Positions 8,750 through 16,507 of a stretch of 38,858 bases of DNA are shown piece by piece. The translations under genes were made by a program, and so were the position numbers. Numbering within the stretch: position 1 is the first letter of the stretch; each line of letters opens with the position of its first letter. Source of the DNA: Alphaproteobacteria bacterium (lineage in GTDB: Bacteria > Pseudomonadota > Alphaproteobacteria > UBA9219); contig WREW01000011.1 of NCBI GenBank assembly GCA_009779135.1, positions 1 to 38,858 on the forward strand. The letters run 5' to 3'. The notes beneath the pieces were generated by a model. It was not told where the DNA came from. It searched no databases and saw only the letters and a list, made by a program, of their open reading frames with translations.

Positions 8750-10084
8750 TCAAATCTCTTCCGGCAGCTTAATCAGCGTCTCCGCATCAATAGCCTTTTC
8801 CGTAATGCTGGCCTTGTCGAGGATAAAATCGATCACCTTATCCTCCAGAATCGGCGCGCGGAGTTGTTCGATCGCACCTTGCGACTTGGCGAAATACTCG
8901 ATCACCGCTTGCTCCTGCCCGGGATAGCGCCGCGCCTGCTCCATGATGGCCTGACGAAGCTCATTCTGGGACACTTCAATCTTGTTGAGCTCGGCCACAT
9001 GCGCAAGCAAAAGACCGAGTTTCACGCGCCGCGCCGCAATGGCTCGATAATCCTCTTTCAGCACATCAAGGGATTTCTTTGAATCTTCTGCATCCAGCTT
9101 ACCGGCTTCTTTTTCTTTTTCGACCTGCATCCAGATGCCGTTAAACTCCGTATCTACCATGGCTTGCGGCAGCTCAAAATCATGACCGTCCGCCAAAGCA
9201 TCCATCAATTTGCGCTTGAGCAGATCGCGCGAGATTTTCGCGTAATTCTCACCAACATCTTTCCTTATCCGGTCACGAAGTTTTTCAAGGGACGGAAAGC
9301 CGATTTCCTTGGCCAGATCATCATCCATCACCACAGGCTTATGCGCGCGGATCTCTTTAAGCGTAACGGCAAAAACAGCCTCTTTACCCGCAAGATGCGC
9401 AGCGTGATAGGGATCGGGGAAAGTAACTTTAATGTCCTTTTTGTCGCCGCTGTTCATGCCGGCAACCTGCTCCTCAAAACCTTGAATAAAGGAGTTGGAG
9501 CCAAGCTCCAAAGCGTGATCCTCGCCCTTCATGCCCTCATGCGCCACGCCGTCCACGGTTCCGTCATAATCAATCACGGCAACATCGCCCATTTTGACCG
9601 CGCGAGATTCCTCAATCTTCTGCGGCTGGCGCATGGATTTGGAGATACGCTCCACGGCCTCATCAACCGTCTTGTCCTCAACCTGAGCCACCTGCTTTTC
9701 AAAAGCCAGACTCGAAAAATCCATCGGCGTGATGGGCGGGAGAACCTCAAGCTCAAGCGTAAAGCTCATATCCTTGTCTTCGCCATAAATCAGATTATCC
9801 ACCTTCGGCTGCGTTGCGGGCCGCAAATGATGCTCCTCCATGGCCTTCTGAGAGCCTTCCTTCATCAAACGATCCAGCACTTCCGCCTGAGCATCATTCC
9901 CATAGCGCTGGCGGATGATCGTTAAAGGCGCCTTCCCGGGCCGGAAACCCTGTATTTTAGCCCTCTTCCCGATCGCCTCGAGCTGCTTGGTCACCGCCCC
10001 TTCAAAATCAGCCTTAGACATCGTAATGGTAAAGCTGCGGCTAAGCCCCTGAACCTTTTCTTCCTTCACTTGAAACTGCGTCAT
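8750..10084 (-). CDS. tig: Trigger factor
   Basis: The 444-residue protein is the ribosome-associated chaperone and peptidyl-prolyl isomerase that meets nascent chains. The ribosome-binding signature GFRPGKAP is at residues 46-53. The PPIase domain follows (about 160-245; VIDYDGTVDGVAHEGMKG), then the long helical chaperone domain. The ATG at 10084 (MTQFQVKE) is preferred to a TTG three codons upstream because GGGGA sits four bases before it and the family starts near here. It heads the tig-clpP-clpX order common in bacteria. Confidence 0.97.
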   Translation of the reverse strand: MTQFQVKEEKVQGLSRSFTITMSKADFEGAVTKQLEAIGKRAKIQGFRPGKAPLTIIRQRYGNDAQAEVLDRLMKEGSQKAMEEHHLRPATQPKVDNLIYGEDKDMSFTLELEVLPPITPMDFSSLAFEKQVAQVEDKTVDEAVERISKSMRQPQKIEESRAVKMGDVAVIDYDGTVDGVAHEGMKGEDHALELGSNSFIQGFEEQVAGMNSGDKKDIKVTFPDPYHAAHLAGKEAVFAVTLKEIRAHKPVVMDDDLAKEIGFPSLEKLRDRIRKDVGENYAKISRDLLKRKLMDALADGHDFELPQAMVDTEFNGIWMQVEKEKEAGKLDAEDSKKSLDVLKEDYRAIAARRVKLGLLLAHVAELNKIEVSQNELRQAIMEQARRYPGQEQAVIEYFAKSQGAIEQLRAPILEDKVIDFILDKASITEKAIDAETLIKLPEEI

Positions 10085-10195
10085 TGTCCCCAAATCCTTG
10101 CTGTAACTGCCAAGGCGGCAGACTTAGCATGGGGGCCACAGCGGAGCAATCACATTCTCTTGCTTCGAGCCGCAAGCTAAGGCAAAATAGCGCCC

Positions 10196-10579
10196 ATGAA
10201 CTTACGATCATCCACATTCTTTTTAGTGTTACTCTTGGCGCTCACCGGCTGCGCAAGATATGTATGGGTCAAGCCTGTGGGCGATGCCTCGACATTCAGC
10301 GCGGATAATCTGGCCTGCAAAGAAAGATCTCTGGCCGCCGCTCCGCCCGTTTACCAGACCTTTGTAGCGGCAAGACCCTATTATTACGGGCCGGAAATCG
10401 CGCATTCGCAATGCGCGCGCCGAGGCCCGCGAGGCTATAATTGCTACACTTATACGATAGGCGGCCCGGGCCCCTACATGCCGCCGCAAACCGTAGATCT
10501 CAACGCGGCACCGCGAGACGATCTCTATTATGCCTGCATGACAGCGGCAGGCTGGGTTCTTGAAAGACTGGAAGAGTGA
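10196..10579 (+). CDS. Small putative lipoprotein
   Basis: The 127-residue protein has a short charged N-terminus, a hydrophobic segment (residues 7-16) and a lipobox LTGC with Cys19, so it should be lipid-anchored in the cell envelope. The mature part is rich in Tyr, Pro and Gly (AARPYYYGPE, GGPGPYMPPQ) and has several cysteines (about residues 39, 73, 82 and 114) that could pair in the periplasm. The C-terminal YYACMTAAGWVLE resembles the ends of small alphaproteobacterial lipoproteins of unknown role. No family is assigned. It is divergent from tig and lies 26 bases before tRNA-Ser. Confidence 0.75.
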   Translation: MNLRSSTFFLVLLLALTGCARYVWVKPVGDASTFSADNLACKERSLAAAPPVYQTFVAARPYYYGPEIAHSQCARRGPRGYNCYTYTIGGPGPYMPPQTVDLNAAPRDDLYYACMTAAGWVLERLEE

Positions 10580-10605
10580 CGCTATAAGCAACGATCTTGA
10601 CACGC

Positions 10606-10695
10606 GGACGGGTGGTCGAGCGGTTGAAGGCACCGGTCTTGAAAACCGGCGTGGGGGCAACCCCACCGTGGGTTCGAATCCCACCCCGTCCGCCA
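10606..10695 (+). tRNA. tRNA-Ser (UGA)
   Basis: A 90-nt class II tRNA with encoded CCA. The acceptor stem is GGACGGG/CCCGTCC, the anticodon stem CCGGT/ACCGG and the loop CTTGAAA, giving TGA. The long variable arm is GTGGGGGCAACCCCAC. Its last 14 bases plus the next base are duplicated at 17927-17941, so it is the integration target of the genomic island and its 3' end was restored by the insertion. Confidence 0.96.
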
Positions 10696-10696
10696 T
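10682..10696. repeat. attL: 15-bp core repeat in tRNA-Ser
   Basis: CACCCCGTCCGCCAT, identical to 17927-17941. It covers the 3' end of tRNA-Ser including CCA plus one base. The flanking bases differ on both sides. Confidence 0.9.
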
Positions 10697-10763
10697 AGAT
10701 AAGTGAAGTATCTTTTTGATAAATAAAAGGTTTACGCACTTTTCTATGGGTTGAAAAATCGAT

Positions 10764-10788
10764 AGTCCCACAAATAGTCCCACAAATG
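10764..10788. repeat. Left integrase arm-type site (two GTCCCACAAAT units)
   Basis: Two tandem copies of AGTCCCACAAAT, 12 bases apart, ending in G. The 25-base block is identical to 17772-17796 at the other island end. The surrounding 200 bases (10697-10896) contain no gene I can support; reading frames there are antisense to the tRNA and repeats. Confidence 0.8.
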
Positions 10789-10896
10789 AAACCTTGATTG
10801 AGGGTGAACAGCCTGAAACGGGCGGGGACAAAAACAGGGCTTTTGGCCCTGCTTGTTCACCTTTCACGCATGCGGGCAAGCGCTGGAGCGCATCCG

Positions 10897-11967
10897 CTAC
10901 GGCTTAGGTGTCATCCTGCTACTAAGCACGTTTGGAATCTTGATGTTCAGCCGTTTATCAGAGGGCCGCAGTAAATCTTCCGCCTGTAAGCAGCCCCACA
11001 CCATAAAACCAATTTCTGTCATTTTGAATTGGCGTCTGTCCCTGCGGACTTCCGGCGGCGCAAGGTCTGATTTCCTAAGCGGCGGACTCGTGTGTTTGAA
11101 GATGTAAGCTTGCCCTACGCGGAAAGCTTCACGCAATTCCAGAAATAGTGAAGCGGCTTCCATAGCGTTGGGAACAAGAAGTTCCGCTGAAGCTTGATTG
11201 ACAGCCGCGCGGATGGTTTTCGGGTTAATCGTCACCAGATAATCCATCTGTGCCTTGCTGATTTCGCTGACACAAAAGGCTTCGTATGCGGGGCGCAGAT
11301 CGTTAGGCAAGTTAAACCTCTGGAACCACTCAAACGGAAAGCCATTGATGGTTTCAATCATGTAAGGCGGCTTGCGCGGCACAAACAAAGCTTGAATAGT
11401 TGGGTCAACCGTTTGCAGTGGCACAGACAATGGCGCAAATGGGTTGATGATCGAGGATATTTCAACGCTATAGGCTACACGCAGAGGATCAGCACCACAG
11501 AAAAATGTGAGTATATGCCCATGTGCCGCCCATGCAAAGTAACGTGAGGCATGCATCCAAGGGATGTCGGCGTTTTTTTCATTATCTGACATACTTTCAC
11601 GTTCAGGGTGCGCTTCAAAATAAGCGCGAGTTCCTTTGTGCTGGATGAGTGCTTTGCCAAAACCTTGGAAATTCTCAAGAACTTGTCCAACAGGTGTAAA
11701 TTCAATCAGGACAATTCCTGTGCGTTGTGCCGTCTGTAAAATGCGTTCTTGATGGCGGATGAAATCGCTTGCGGCATAGGGGCCGAAAGGGCCAGCCATG
11801 TTTTTAATCACCCTATCCTTGTCCGGCCCTGAATAGAATCCAACACCAAAAAGAGGAACAATCGCGCCATCGCGGGCGAAGGCCATCCGACCATCGCTTT
11901 CAACTAAAGGGTCAATAATAAGCTGGTTGATGTTATAAGAGGTCAACCACTCGTCACGCGGCCACAT
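10897..11967 (-). CDS. Hypothetical protein, island cargo candidate
   Basis: I do not recognise this 356-residue protein. It looks soluble, with no signal peptide or membrane segment. The first 120 residues mix short beta-like runs (AIVPLFGVGFYSG, GIVLIEFTPVG); the middle is rich in aromatic residues (HASRYFAWAAHGHILTFF); the C-terminal half is helical with a basic tail. The start is supported by AAGGAG seven bases upstream. A second unknown gene (11995-12516) lies 27 bases upstream on the same strand, so the two probably form an operon. They occupy the part of the island next to attL, where such islands usually carry cargo. Defence or stress roles are possible but unsupported. Confidence 0.7.
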   Translation of the reverse strand: MWPRDEWLTSYNINQLIIDPLVESDGRMAFARDGAIVPLFGVGFYSGPDKDRVIKNMAGPFGPYAASDFIRHQERILQTAQRTGIVLIEFTPVGQVLENFQGFGKALIQHKGTRAYFEAHPERESMSDNEKNADIPWMHASRYFAWAAHGHILTFFCGADPLRVAYSVEISSIINPFAPLSVPLQTVDPTIQALFVPRKPPYMIETINGFPFEWFQRFNLPNDLRPAYEAFCVSEISKAQMDYLVTINPKTIRAAVNQASAELLVPNAMEAASLFLELREAFRVGQAYIFKHTSPPLRKSDLAPPEVRRDRRQFKMTEIGFMVWGCLQAEDLLRPSDKRLNIKIPNVLSSRMTPKP

Positions 11968-11994
11968 CGTTTTTCTCCTTGTTATGAAAAACGA

Positions 11995-12516
11995 TTAAGC
12001 GAGATTATGAGCGCGTGGCGGCAGACCACATTGTCTTCTTATTTCTTCCAGATAAGGTCTTGTCATAGCCAGACCTCTCTCTAGATCCTCTCCCTCAAGT
12101 GGCTTATAGGGCTTTTCCTCTACCTTCGGATAAGGATGCCAAGCCCATTTAAGAGCTTCTATGATTGTGGTATCAGTGATTGGTTCAGACTCTCGTGAAA
12201 GAGTAACGTCTAAAATCCATCCTTCTCTGGGTTCCCCAAACTTGCCGTTCAGGGCGTCAATCAACGCGGGCGTAAAGTCCTTAGGAAGAATCTCTTCGAC
12301 ACGGTCTTCTTGAAACCCCCATACACCAATGCTGGCGTAAAAAGCCCGCCCATCTTCCCCTTCAAAAACAGCACCAAGCAGACCTTCGTAGCCATTACCT
12401 CGGCCAACCTGTGCCACCAATCTGGCTGTATATTTTTTTGGCGCGTTCACGGTTAACCAACTCCAAAGCCACCCCAGAAGGCGGAAAGGTTTATTCATGA
12501 TTTCTGATTTAAGCAT
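11995..12516 (-). CDS. Hypothetical protein, first gene of the island cargo pair
   Basis: A 173-residue protein that I do not recognise. Residues 7-22 (NKPFRLLGWLWSWLTV) are hydrophobic with tryptophans and could be a weak membrane anchor or amphipathic helix. The rest is acidic and soluble in appearance, with a GYEGLLGAVFEGEDGRAFYAS stretch like a beta hairpin and a Pro/Glu-rich C-terminal third. The start at 12516 has AGGGG about seven bases upstream; MNKPF at 12498 is an alternative. It is the promoter-proximal gene of the pair with 10897-11967. A candidate regulatory region lies upstream (12564-12614). Confidence 0.65.
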   Translation of the reverse strand: MLKSEIMNKPFRLLGWLWSWLTVNAPKKYTARLVAQVGRGNGYEGLLGAVFEGEDGRAFYASIGVWGFQEDRVEEILPKDFTPALIDALNGKFGEPREGWILDVTLSRESEPITDTTIIEALKWAWHPYPKVEEKPYKPLEGEDLERGLAMTRPYLEEIRRQCGLPPRAHNLA

Positions 12517-12563
12517 AGCTTACCCCTGAAAAGTTGTCCATAGAAAGCAGTTTATCACACGAT

Positions 12564-12614
12564 AATACTTTCATGAAGAAAAAAGCGAAAAATGATTGGT
12601 TAAAGCATTGTTAA
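12564..12614 (-). promoter_or_regulatory. Motif cluster upstream of the island cargo pair
   Basis: AATACTTTCATGA (12564-12576) matches AATAGTTTCATGA, the reverse complement of the element at 31487-31499 and 31563-31575, at 12 of 13 positions. TTAAAGCATTGTTAA (12600-12614) fits the CtrA-type TTAA-N7-TTAA pattern. The stretch is AT-rich and lies 48-98 bases ahead of the 12516 start. Confidence 0.35.
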
Positions 12615-12716
12615 TATTGATTATTTTCATGTTAACCGCAAGGCCCAAAGACCATTTACCATATTGTTTTCAATGGATATTTTACGGCTTTCCCATCTTA
12701 GCCATAGCGCAGGTGT

Positions 12717-13043
12717 CATAACCGCATTATCCCTTGCTTTTCTGTGGGTGTGTCCTCTTGAGCCTATGCGGGAGCATAGATGCGCTGGCTCCCATCGGGC
12801 GCGGGCAAGCCTGATACGACTTTTCCAAAGCAATACGCACGCGCGTGGCTCTCTGTCTTCCCCAGCGCTGGATTTTTCTAAGCCAATCACGCGCGGGGAG
12901 TTTTCCGAAGCAATACGCGCGCGCGGTTATCCTATGGGCAATAAACAGTAAATGAAAATGCCAGTTTTTACCCTATTAAGACGCATAACCCCCATTATAC
13001 CGCCCTTTTTCTGGGAGTTTCCCCTTGAACCTATTCTTTCGCG
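12717..13043. repeat. Repeat-rich non-coding segment of the island
   Basis: No convincing gene lies between 12517 and 13164. The segment holds two imperfect copies of a roughly 60-base unit (12717-12775 and 12979-13043; shared parts CATTAT-CC, TTTTCTG-GGG-GT and CTTGARCCTAT) and two copies of a 25-base unit starting TTTTCCRAAGCAATACGC (12821-12845 and 12901-12925). Repeats of this kind beside replication genes are typical of origins or incompatibility regions; that role here is inference. Confidence 0.6.
12940..12958. repeat. 19-bp direct repeat, left copy
   Basis: AATAAACAGTAAATGAAAA, identical to 16232-16250. The two copies bracket the replication and regulation gene block of the island (13165-16182). 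Confidence 0.75.
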
Positions 13044-13164
13044 GGCATACCTTACATAGGCGCGGCTAGGTTGATCCCCGAAACCCGTTCCCGCAACGGC
13101 TCGCCGCGCCTCTTTGAAACCATCAGAGAGAGGCAAACGCGGACACCTAAAGCGGGGGATAGAG

Positions 13165-14082
13165 ATGGAAGAGGAATGGCTAGAAACAAAAAAACATATC
13201 GTTGACTGTAACTCTGAAGATGTTTTTGTGAATTATATTATGACAAGATTGCACGGCTTCTTTTTTCTGTGCTTTAAGGTTCTAAAGCCTAACGTCCTTA
13301 TGGGAGCTACAGCCCAAGAAGAAAGACTTGATGCCTTTGATTGTTGGCTAAGTGAATTAAGGATGTTTTCCGTTTCTTCAAATCCTCAAAAAACAACTTT
13401 CCTACTTAATATAAAAACGCTTGAAGATGCTGGTAAGAAAATAGAGGAACAAATTGGAACAAAGGGTTTTTACAATTCGCCGACACATGCTGCCTGTGCT
13501 GTGTTTAGAAAAATAGCCTCGTTACAAAAGCTTGCCAATCTTTCCACTGAACAACAAGTCAACCCGCCTGATCCATGTATGACTAGAGTGCGTCTTCTTC
13601 ATGAGATGGCGGCTGATTTTGGGAGCTTTGTTGAATGTGCAGCCTTACATGAAAGAACGTATAGAAAAACACAAAAACTTTGTTCCATTGACAGCTCTTC
13701 TTATACTGAGAAAGAGGTGATGGATGACGAGATGCGCTTTGCCTGGCATGAATCTGACGATGATCCAGCGAGGCAAAGCTTAACCAATAATAGCTTTCTG
13801 TTTTTAGAGAATGAGGCCAATAAAGTTTTAGAAAAGAGCATGGCTGGGGAAGTCCCAAAGAAAGCAAGGGCGGGAAGGAGCGCATTGAGCGCGTACGTTG
13901 TCAATCTTGTTGGACAAGAGGCAAGGAGGCTTGGTTTTTGGGGGAAGTTTACGCGCTATAGAGTTGCAGAGGCGCTTCAAAAGCATTCCCCACTATTGAA
14001 AGATTATACTGTTAAAAGAATTGACCAAGCCTTGAAGGTTTTGGGGCATCCGACAAAACGGACTGGCAAGAGAAAAAAATGA
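13165..14082 (+). CDS. Hypothetical island protein, 305 residues
   Basis: I do not recognise this protein. It appears soluble and alpha-helical. The central part is Asp/Glu-rich (MDDEMRFAWHESDDDPA), and the C-terminal 80 residues are basic, ending in TKRTGKRKK, which would suit nucleic-acid binding. The region GRSALSAYVVNLVGQEARRLGFWGKFTRYRVAEALQKH (about 225-262) looks like a helical domain. The ATG at 13165 with GGGGGAT upstream is chosen over an upstream TTG at 13114. The gene appears more AT-rich than its neighbours, which suggests a different origin. It precedes the AlpA-like regulator by 123 bases. It may be island cargo or a replication or regulatory accessory. Confidence 0.65.
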   Translation: MEEEWLETKKHIVDCNSEDVFVNYIMTRLHGFFFLCFKVLKPNVLMGATAQEERLDAFDCWLSELRMFSVSSNPQKTTFLLNIKTLEDAGKKIEEQIGTKGFYNSPTHAACAVFRKIASLQKLANLSTEQQVNPPDPCMTRVRLLHEMAADFGSFVECAALHERTYRKTQKLCSIDSSSYTEKEVMDDEMRFAWHESDDDPARQSLTNNSFLFLENEANKVLEKSMAGEVPKKARAGRSALSAYVVNLVGQEARRLGFWGKFTRYRVAEALQKHSPLLKDYTVKRIDQALKVLGHPTKRTGKRKK

Positions 14083-14205
14083 CGTTGGTTTTCTATAAAG
14101 GACGTGCGTTCTCTATAGAGAGGTAACGTTCTTTTTGTTCCGGCGCACTTCATATTCACCCCATGCAACGCGCATAGTTTTTTGCGCCAACATGGGAGAT
14201 AAAAC

Positions 14206-14436
14206 ATGAACACACAAAGAGCGAACCTTACCAAGGCCGCCTACACACCGAAAGAACTTATTGCCCTGGGCATCGTGGGAAGTCGGACAAGCCTTCATCG
14301 GTTTGTGGACGCTGGCAAGCTGCGCATGGTTAAGCGCGGGAGCAATAGCGTTGTCCTTTTGGAAGACGTGAACGCCTTTCTGGACGGCATGCGGGCTATT
14401 CCAGCCTGTCCGTCATCAGCAACGAAACGAGCTTAA
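14206..14436 (+). CDS. AlpA/excisionase-like helix-turn-helix regulator
   Basis: The 76-residue protein has the size and pattern of MerR-like winged-helix proteins that regulate integrase genes or act as excisionases in P4-type islands. Residues 13-60 carry YTPKELIALGIVGSRTSLHRF (recognition-helix region), then GKLRMVKRGSNSVVLLEDVNAFL (wing and final helix). A GGGAGAT site precedes the start. It lies between the unknown 13165 gene and the replication block. Direct control of the integrase at the right end is plausible but not shown. Confidence 0.75.
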   Translation: MNTQRANLTKAAYTPKELIALGIVGSRTSLHRFVDAGKLRMVKRGSNSVVLLEDVNAFLDGMRAIPACPSSATKRA

Positions 14437-14489
14437 CGAAAAAGACCGGCGATGCAGGGACGCATGATGCCGGTCGGAAAGGATTTGCT

Positions 14490-14795
14490 ATGTTCAGTAG
14501 AACAAAAACCGCCTGCGAAGTCCAGCTTACTTTGAAGGACGGGCGCAAGCAAAAACAATGCCTGTCTGGGCGGGAGCTATGGGCTTTGCGGAACCTTGAC
14601 AAGGCTGGCGCTGTGGGCTGCACGCCGCTTCATAATCCCGCTCCGCGCTGGGCGGCTTATGTGCATGACCTTCGCGGGCGCGGCTTTCACATAGACACGA
14701 TAACAGAACCGCATGGCGGCCTCTATGCAGGCACGCATGCGCGGTATGTCTTGCGCTCGCGGGTTAGGTTTATCGAGGAAGGCGGCGCGTCATGA
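14490..14795 (+). CDS. Small winged-helix-like protein
   Basis: A 101-residue protein with a pattern like the winged helix domains found in phages and islands: GRELWALRNLDKAGAVGCTPLHNPAPRWAAYVHDLRGRGF, then a strand-rich end with HARYVLRSRVRF. The start has AAAGGA upstream. The end overlaps the next start as ATGA (14792-14795), so it is translationally coupled with the PC4-DUF3631 gene. A DNA-binding role in replication control is likely; the family assignment is by pattern only. Confidence 0.65.
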   Translation: MFSRTKTACEVQLTLKDGRKQKQCLSGRELWALRNLDKAGAVGCTPLHNPAPRWAAYVHDLRGRGFHIDTITEPHGGLYAGTHARYVLRSRVRFIEEGGAS

Positions 14796-15649
14796 CACAT
14801 ATTGCCACCATCCCCAAGAACAAGCGCGAGGTTATGGTTGTCGAGCTTTCCGAATGGAACGGCCACAACCTCGCAGCCTTGCGCGTGTGGGTTAAGGACA
14901 ATGACGAGGAGCTGAAACCTACCACCAAGGGCGTGACGTTCAATGTTTCCTTGCTGCCCGAGGTCTTGAGTGACAGGGGGCGGGATAACTGGCGGGCGCT
15001 TATCGCTATTGCTGACCTTGCAGGCGGTGACTGGCCTAAGCTGGCGCGTCAAGCGGCTATGGATTTGTCGGGCAACGGACAGGATGACGCTTCACGCTCA
15101 AATGACCTTCTGGGCGATGCCAGAGATATTTTTGACCGATTGGGCGTTGACCGCATCTTCACGCCTGACTTCATCAGCGCCCTTTTCGAGGTCGAGGAGT
15201 CCAGCTGGGCAGACTATAAATGGGGAAAGCCGATTACATCGGAGCAGGTCGCCAGACTGTTGCGGCCATATAAGATAAAAAGCCACAATGTTCGTATTGG
15301 CTATAGACAGGGCAAGGGGTATGAACGTAAGGACTTCGAGGAAGCATGGGCGCGTTACCTTGACCCCGTTCTCTCTACTATTGCGCTAAACCCCGTTTTA
15401 CCCGTCCCACCGTCCCAAAGTGCTAATTCATCAACAGTATCATGCAGTTATTGTGGGACGGGCAGCGAAGAGGAACAGGGTGAAAAAACAACCGCCGTCC
15501 CAATTAAACTATTGAAAGAAAGTGAAAAAAATGGTTTGGGACGGTGGGACGGCAAAAATACGGAAGTGCGGGTAGAGGGGCATACATCACCCCCTATACC
15601 TGCCAATGGTGACGGTGAAGATGACTCCATAACGGAGTATGCGATATGA
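14792..15649 (+). CDS. PC4-like domain fused to a DUF3631 domain (replication protein remnant)
   Basis: The 285-residue protein joins two parts that I would expect on separate proteins. Residues 1-56 match the bacterial PC4/p15 coactivator-like family (KREVMVVELSEWNGHNLAALRVWV, then TKGVTFNVSLLPEVL), which binds single-stranded DNA. Residues 57-190 match DUF3631, the C-terminal domain of island and phage primase/helicase proteins (SDRGRDNWRALIAIADLAGGDWP, then ISALFEVEESSWADYKWGKPIT). No helicase Walker motif or primase motif lies between. The C-terminal 95 residues are low-complexity, with one CSYCG pair. An in-frame deletion that removed the catalytic middle is the simplest explanation. It is coupled by overlapping stops and starts to genes on both sides. 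Confidence 0.7.
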   Translation: MTHIATIPKNKREVMVVELSEWNGHNLAALRVWVKDNDEELKPTTKGVTFNVSLLPEVLSDRGRDNWRALIAIADLAGGDWPKLARQAAMDLSGNGQDDASRSNDLLGDARDIFDRLGVDRIFTPDFISALFEVEESSWADYKWGKPITSEQVARLLRPYKIKSHNVRIGYRQGKGYERKDFEEAWARYLDPVLSTIALNPVLPVPPSQSANSSTVSCSYCGTGSEEEQGEKTTAVPIKLLKESEKNGLGRWDGKNTEVRVEGHTSPPIPANGDGEDDSITEYAI

Positions 15650-16182
15650 TGAGCGCGGCTCTTGAACTCATCGCGGCTGTTCGTTCTGTTGGTGGTTCGA
15701 TTGAGCTGTTGCCGCCTGACCGGCTGAAGGTGCGTGCGCCCATCAAGATGGCCGATGCCATACGCACCCACAAGCCCGCCATCATCCTTGAGCTGAAGCG
15801 TGGCAGGGCAACGGATAAGGCTGCCCGTGTCCCTCAAGAGTGGGACGAGGGCTTTGCCCAGCTTTGCTCAAGGTCGCGCTCCTGCGCCTATACGAAGCAG
15901 AGGTGGGAGCAAATCATTAACGATGGGAGCCTGTTCCTTGACCAGTGGGGCGGTCTTGCCGCTTCTCTTGGCTGGCGTCTTGAGGCCGTGTTTGGCGTGG
16001 ACGCAACCGCGCCCGTCTGGCGCTATGACCGGATGGGACTGGTGCCTCTGCTTGAAGGGCGTCCCGTTATTGCCTTGACCAGCGTCTCGGCGCGGATTGA
16101 CTGCGGCAGCGACATAGCAACAACCTACTACAGAACCAACAACGCCGATGGGGCGGTTCCCCTGTGGACGATGAAGTGTTAG
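15646..16182 (+). CDS. Island protein with a TubC-N-like N-terminus
   Basis: The 178-residue protein starts with ALELIAAVRSVGGSIELLPPDRLKVRAPI (residues 4-32), a pattern like the TubC N-terminal docking domain seen in many phage and island proteins next to DUF3631 genes. The rest (WDEGFAQLCSRSRSCAYTKQRWE, then FLDQWGGLAASLGWRLEAVFGV) recurs in such proteins but has no known function. The start overlaps the preceding stop (15646-15649). A role tied to the replication protein is inferred from this coupling. Confidence 0.65.
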   Translation: MMSAALELIAAVRSVGGSIELLPPDRLKVRAPIKMADAIRTHKPAIILELKRGRATDKAARVPQEWDEGFAQLCSRSRSCAYTKQRWEQIINDGSLFLDQWGGLAASLGWRLEAVFGVDATAPVWRYDRMGLVPLLEGRPVIALTSVSARIDCGSDIATTYYRTNNADGAVPLWTMKC

Positions 16183-16231
16183 GGCGAAAGCGTGAAGTAA
16201 AAACAATTCTTGGATAGGCAAGGATCCATTG

Positions 16232-16250
16232 AATAAACAGTAAATGAAAA
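16232..16250. repeat. 19-bp direct repeat, right copy
   Basis: AATAAACAGTAAATGAAAA, identical to 12940-12958. It lies 49 bases after the last gene of the replication block. Confidence 0.75.
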
Positions 16251-16267
16251 ATATTGAGGGTTTATGT

Positions 16268-16507
16268 ATGAAAGTTGGAAAAAGGGGCGTTTTTATTGAG
16301 GATCCATGTAAAACCAACAGTTGGAAATTGCCTTGTGCGCGCCGATTAATCTTGAACACAGGCGGGTATTTGCCGGAACTGGCGGGAACCGTGAGATACA
16401 TTTTTGGCGTGAATAAACAATCAAGATTTATTCATGGCTTCAGGCAAAAACAACAGTTGAATAAGGATTTTCTATACTTCCTTGCGCCTTATGGGCGTGA
16501 CGTTTGA
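16268..16507 (+). CDS. Doubtful small ORF at the island's integrase end
   Basis: A possible 79-residue basic protein starting MKVGKRGVF, with GAGGG eight bases upstream. Its end overlaps the integrase 3' end by 36 bases on the opposite strand. It has no recognisable domain, and the region 16183-16471 is otherwise without a gene. It may not be expressed. Confidence 0.25.
   Translation: MKVGKRGVFIEDPCKTNSWKLPCARRLILNTGGYLPELAGTVRYIFGVNKQSRFIHGFRQKQQLNKDFLYFLAPYGRDV

Noticed and set aside
10229-10879. Minus-strand frames containing GVGFEPTVGLPPRRFSRPV over tRNA-Ser
   Set aside because: This peptide is the well-known antisense translation of tRNA-Ser and is often misannotated as a protein.
12664-12951. 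95-residue plus-strand ORF and overlapping minus ORF in the island
   Set aside because: They lie in degenerate repeats, have no ribosome-binding site and no domain; the segment is better read as non-coding.
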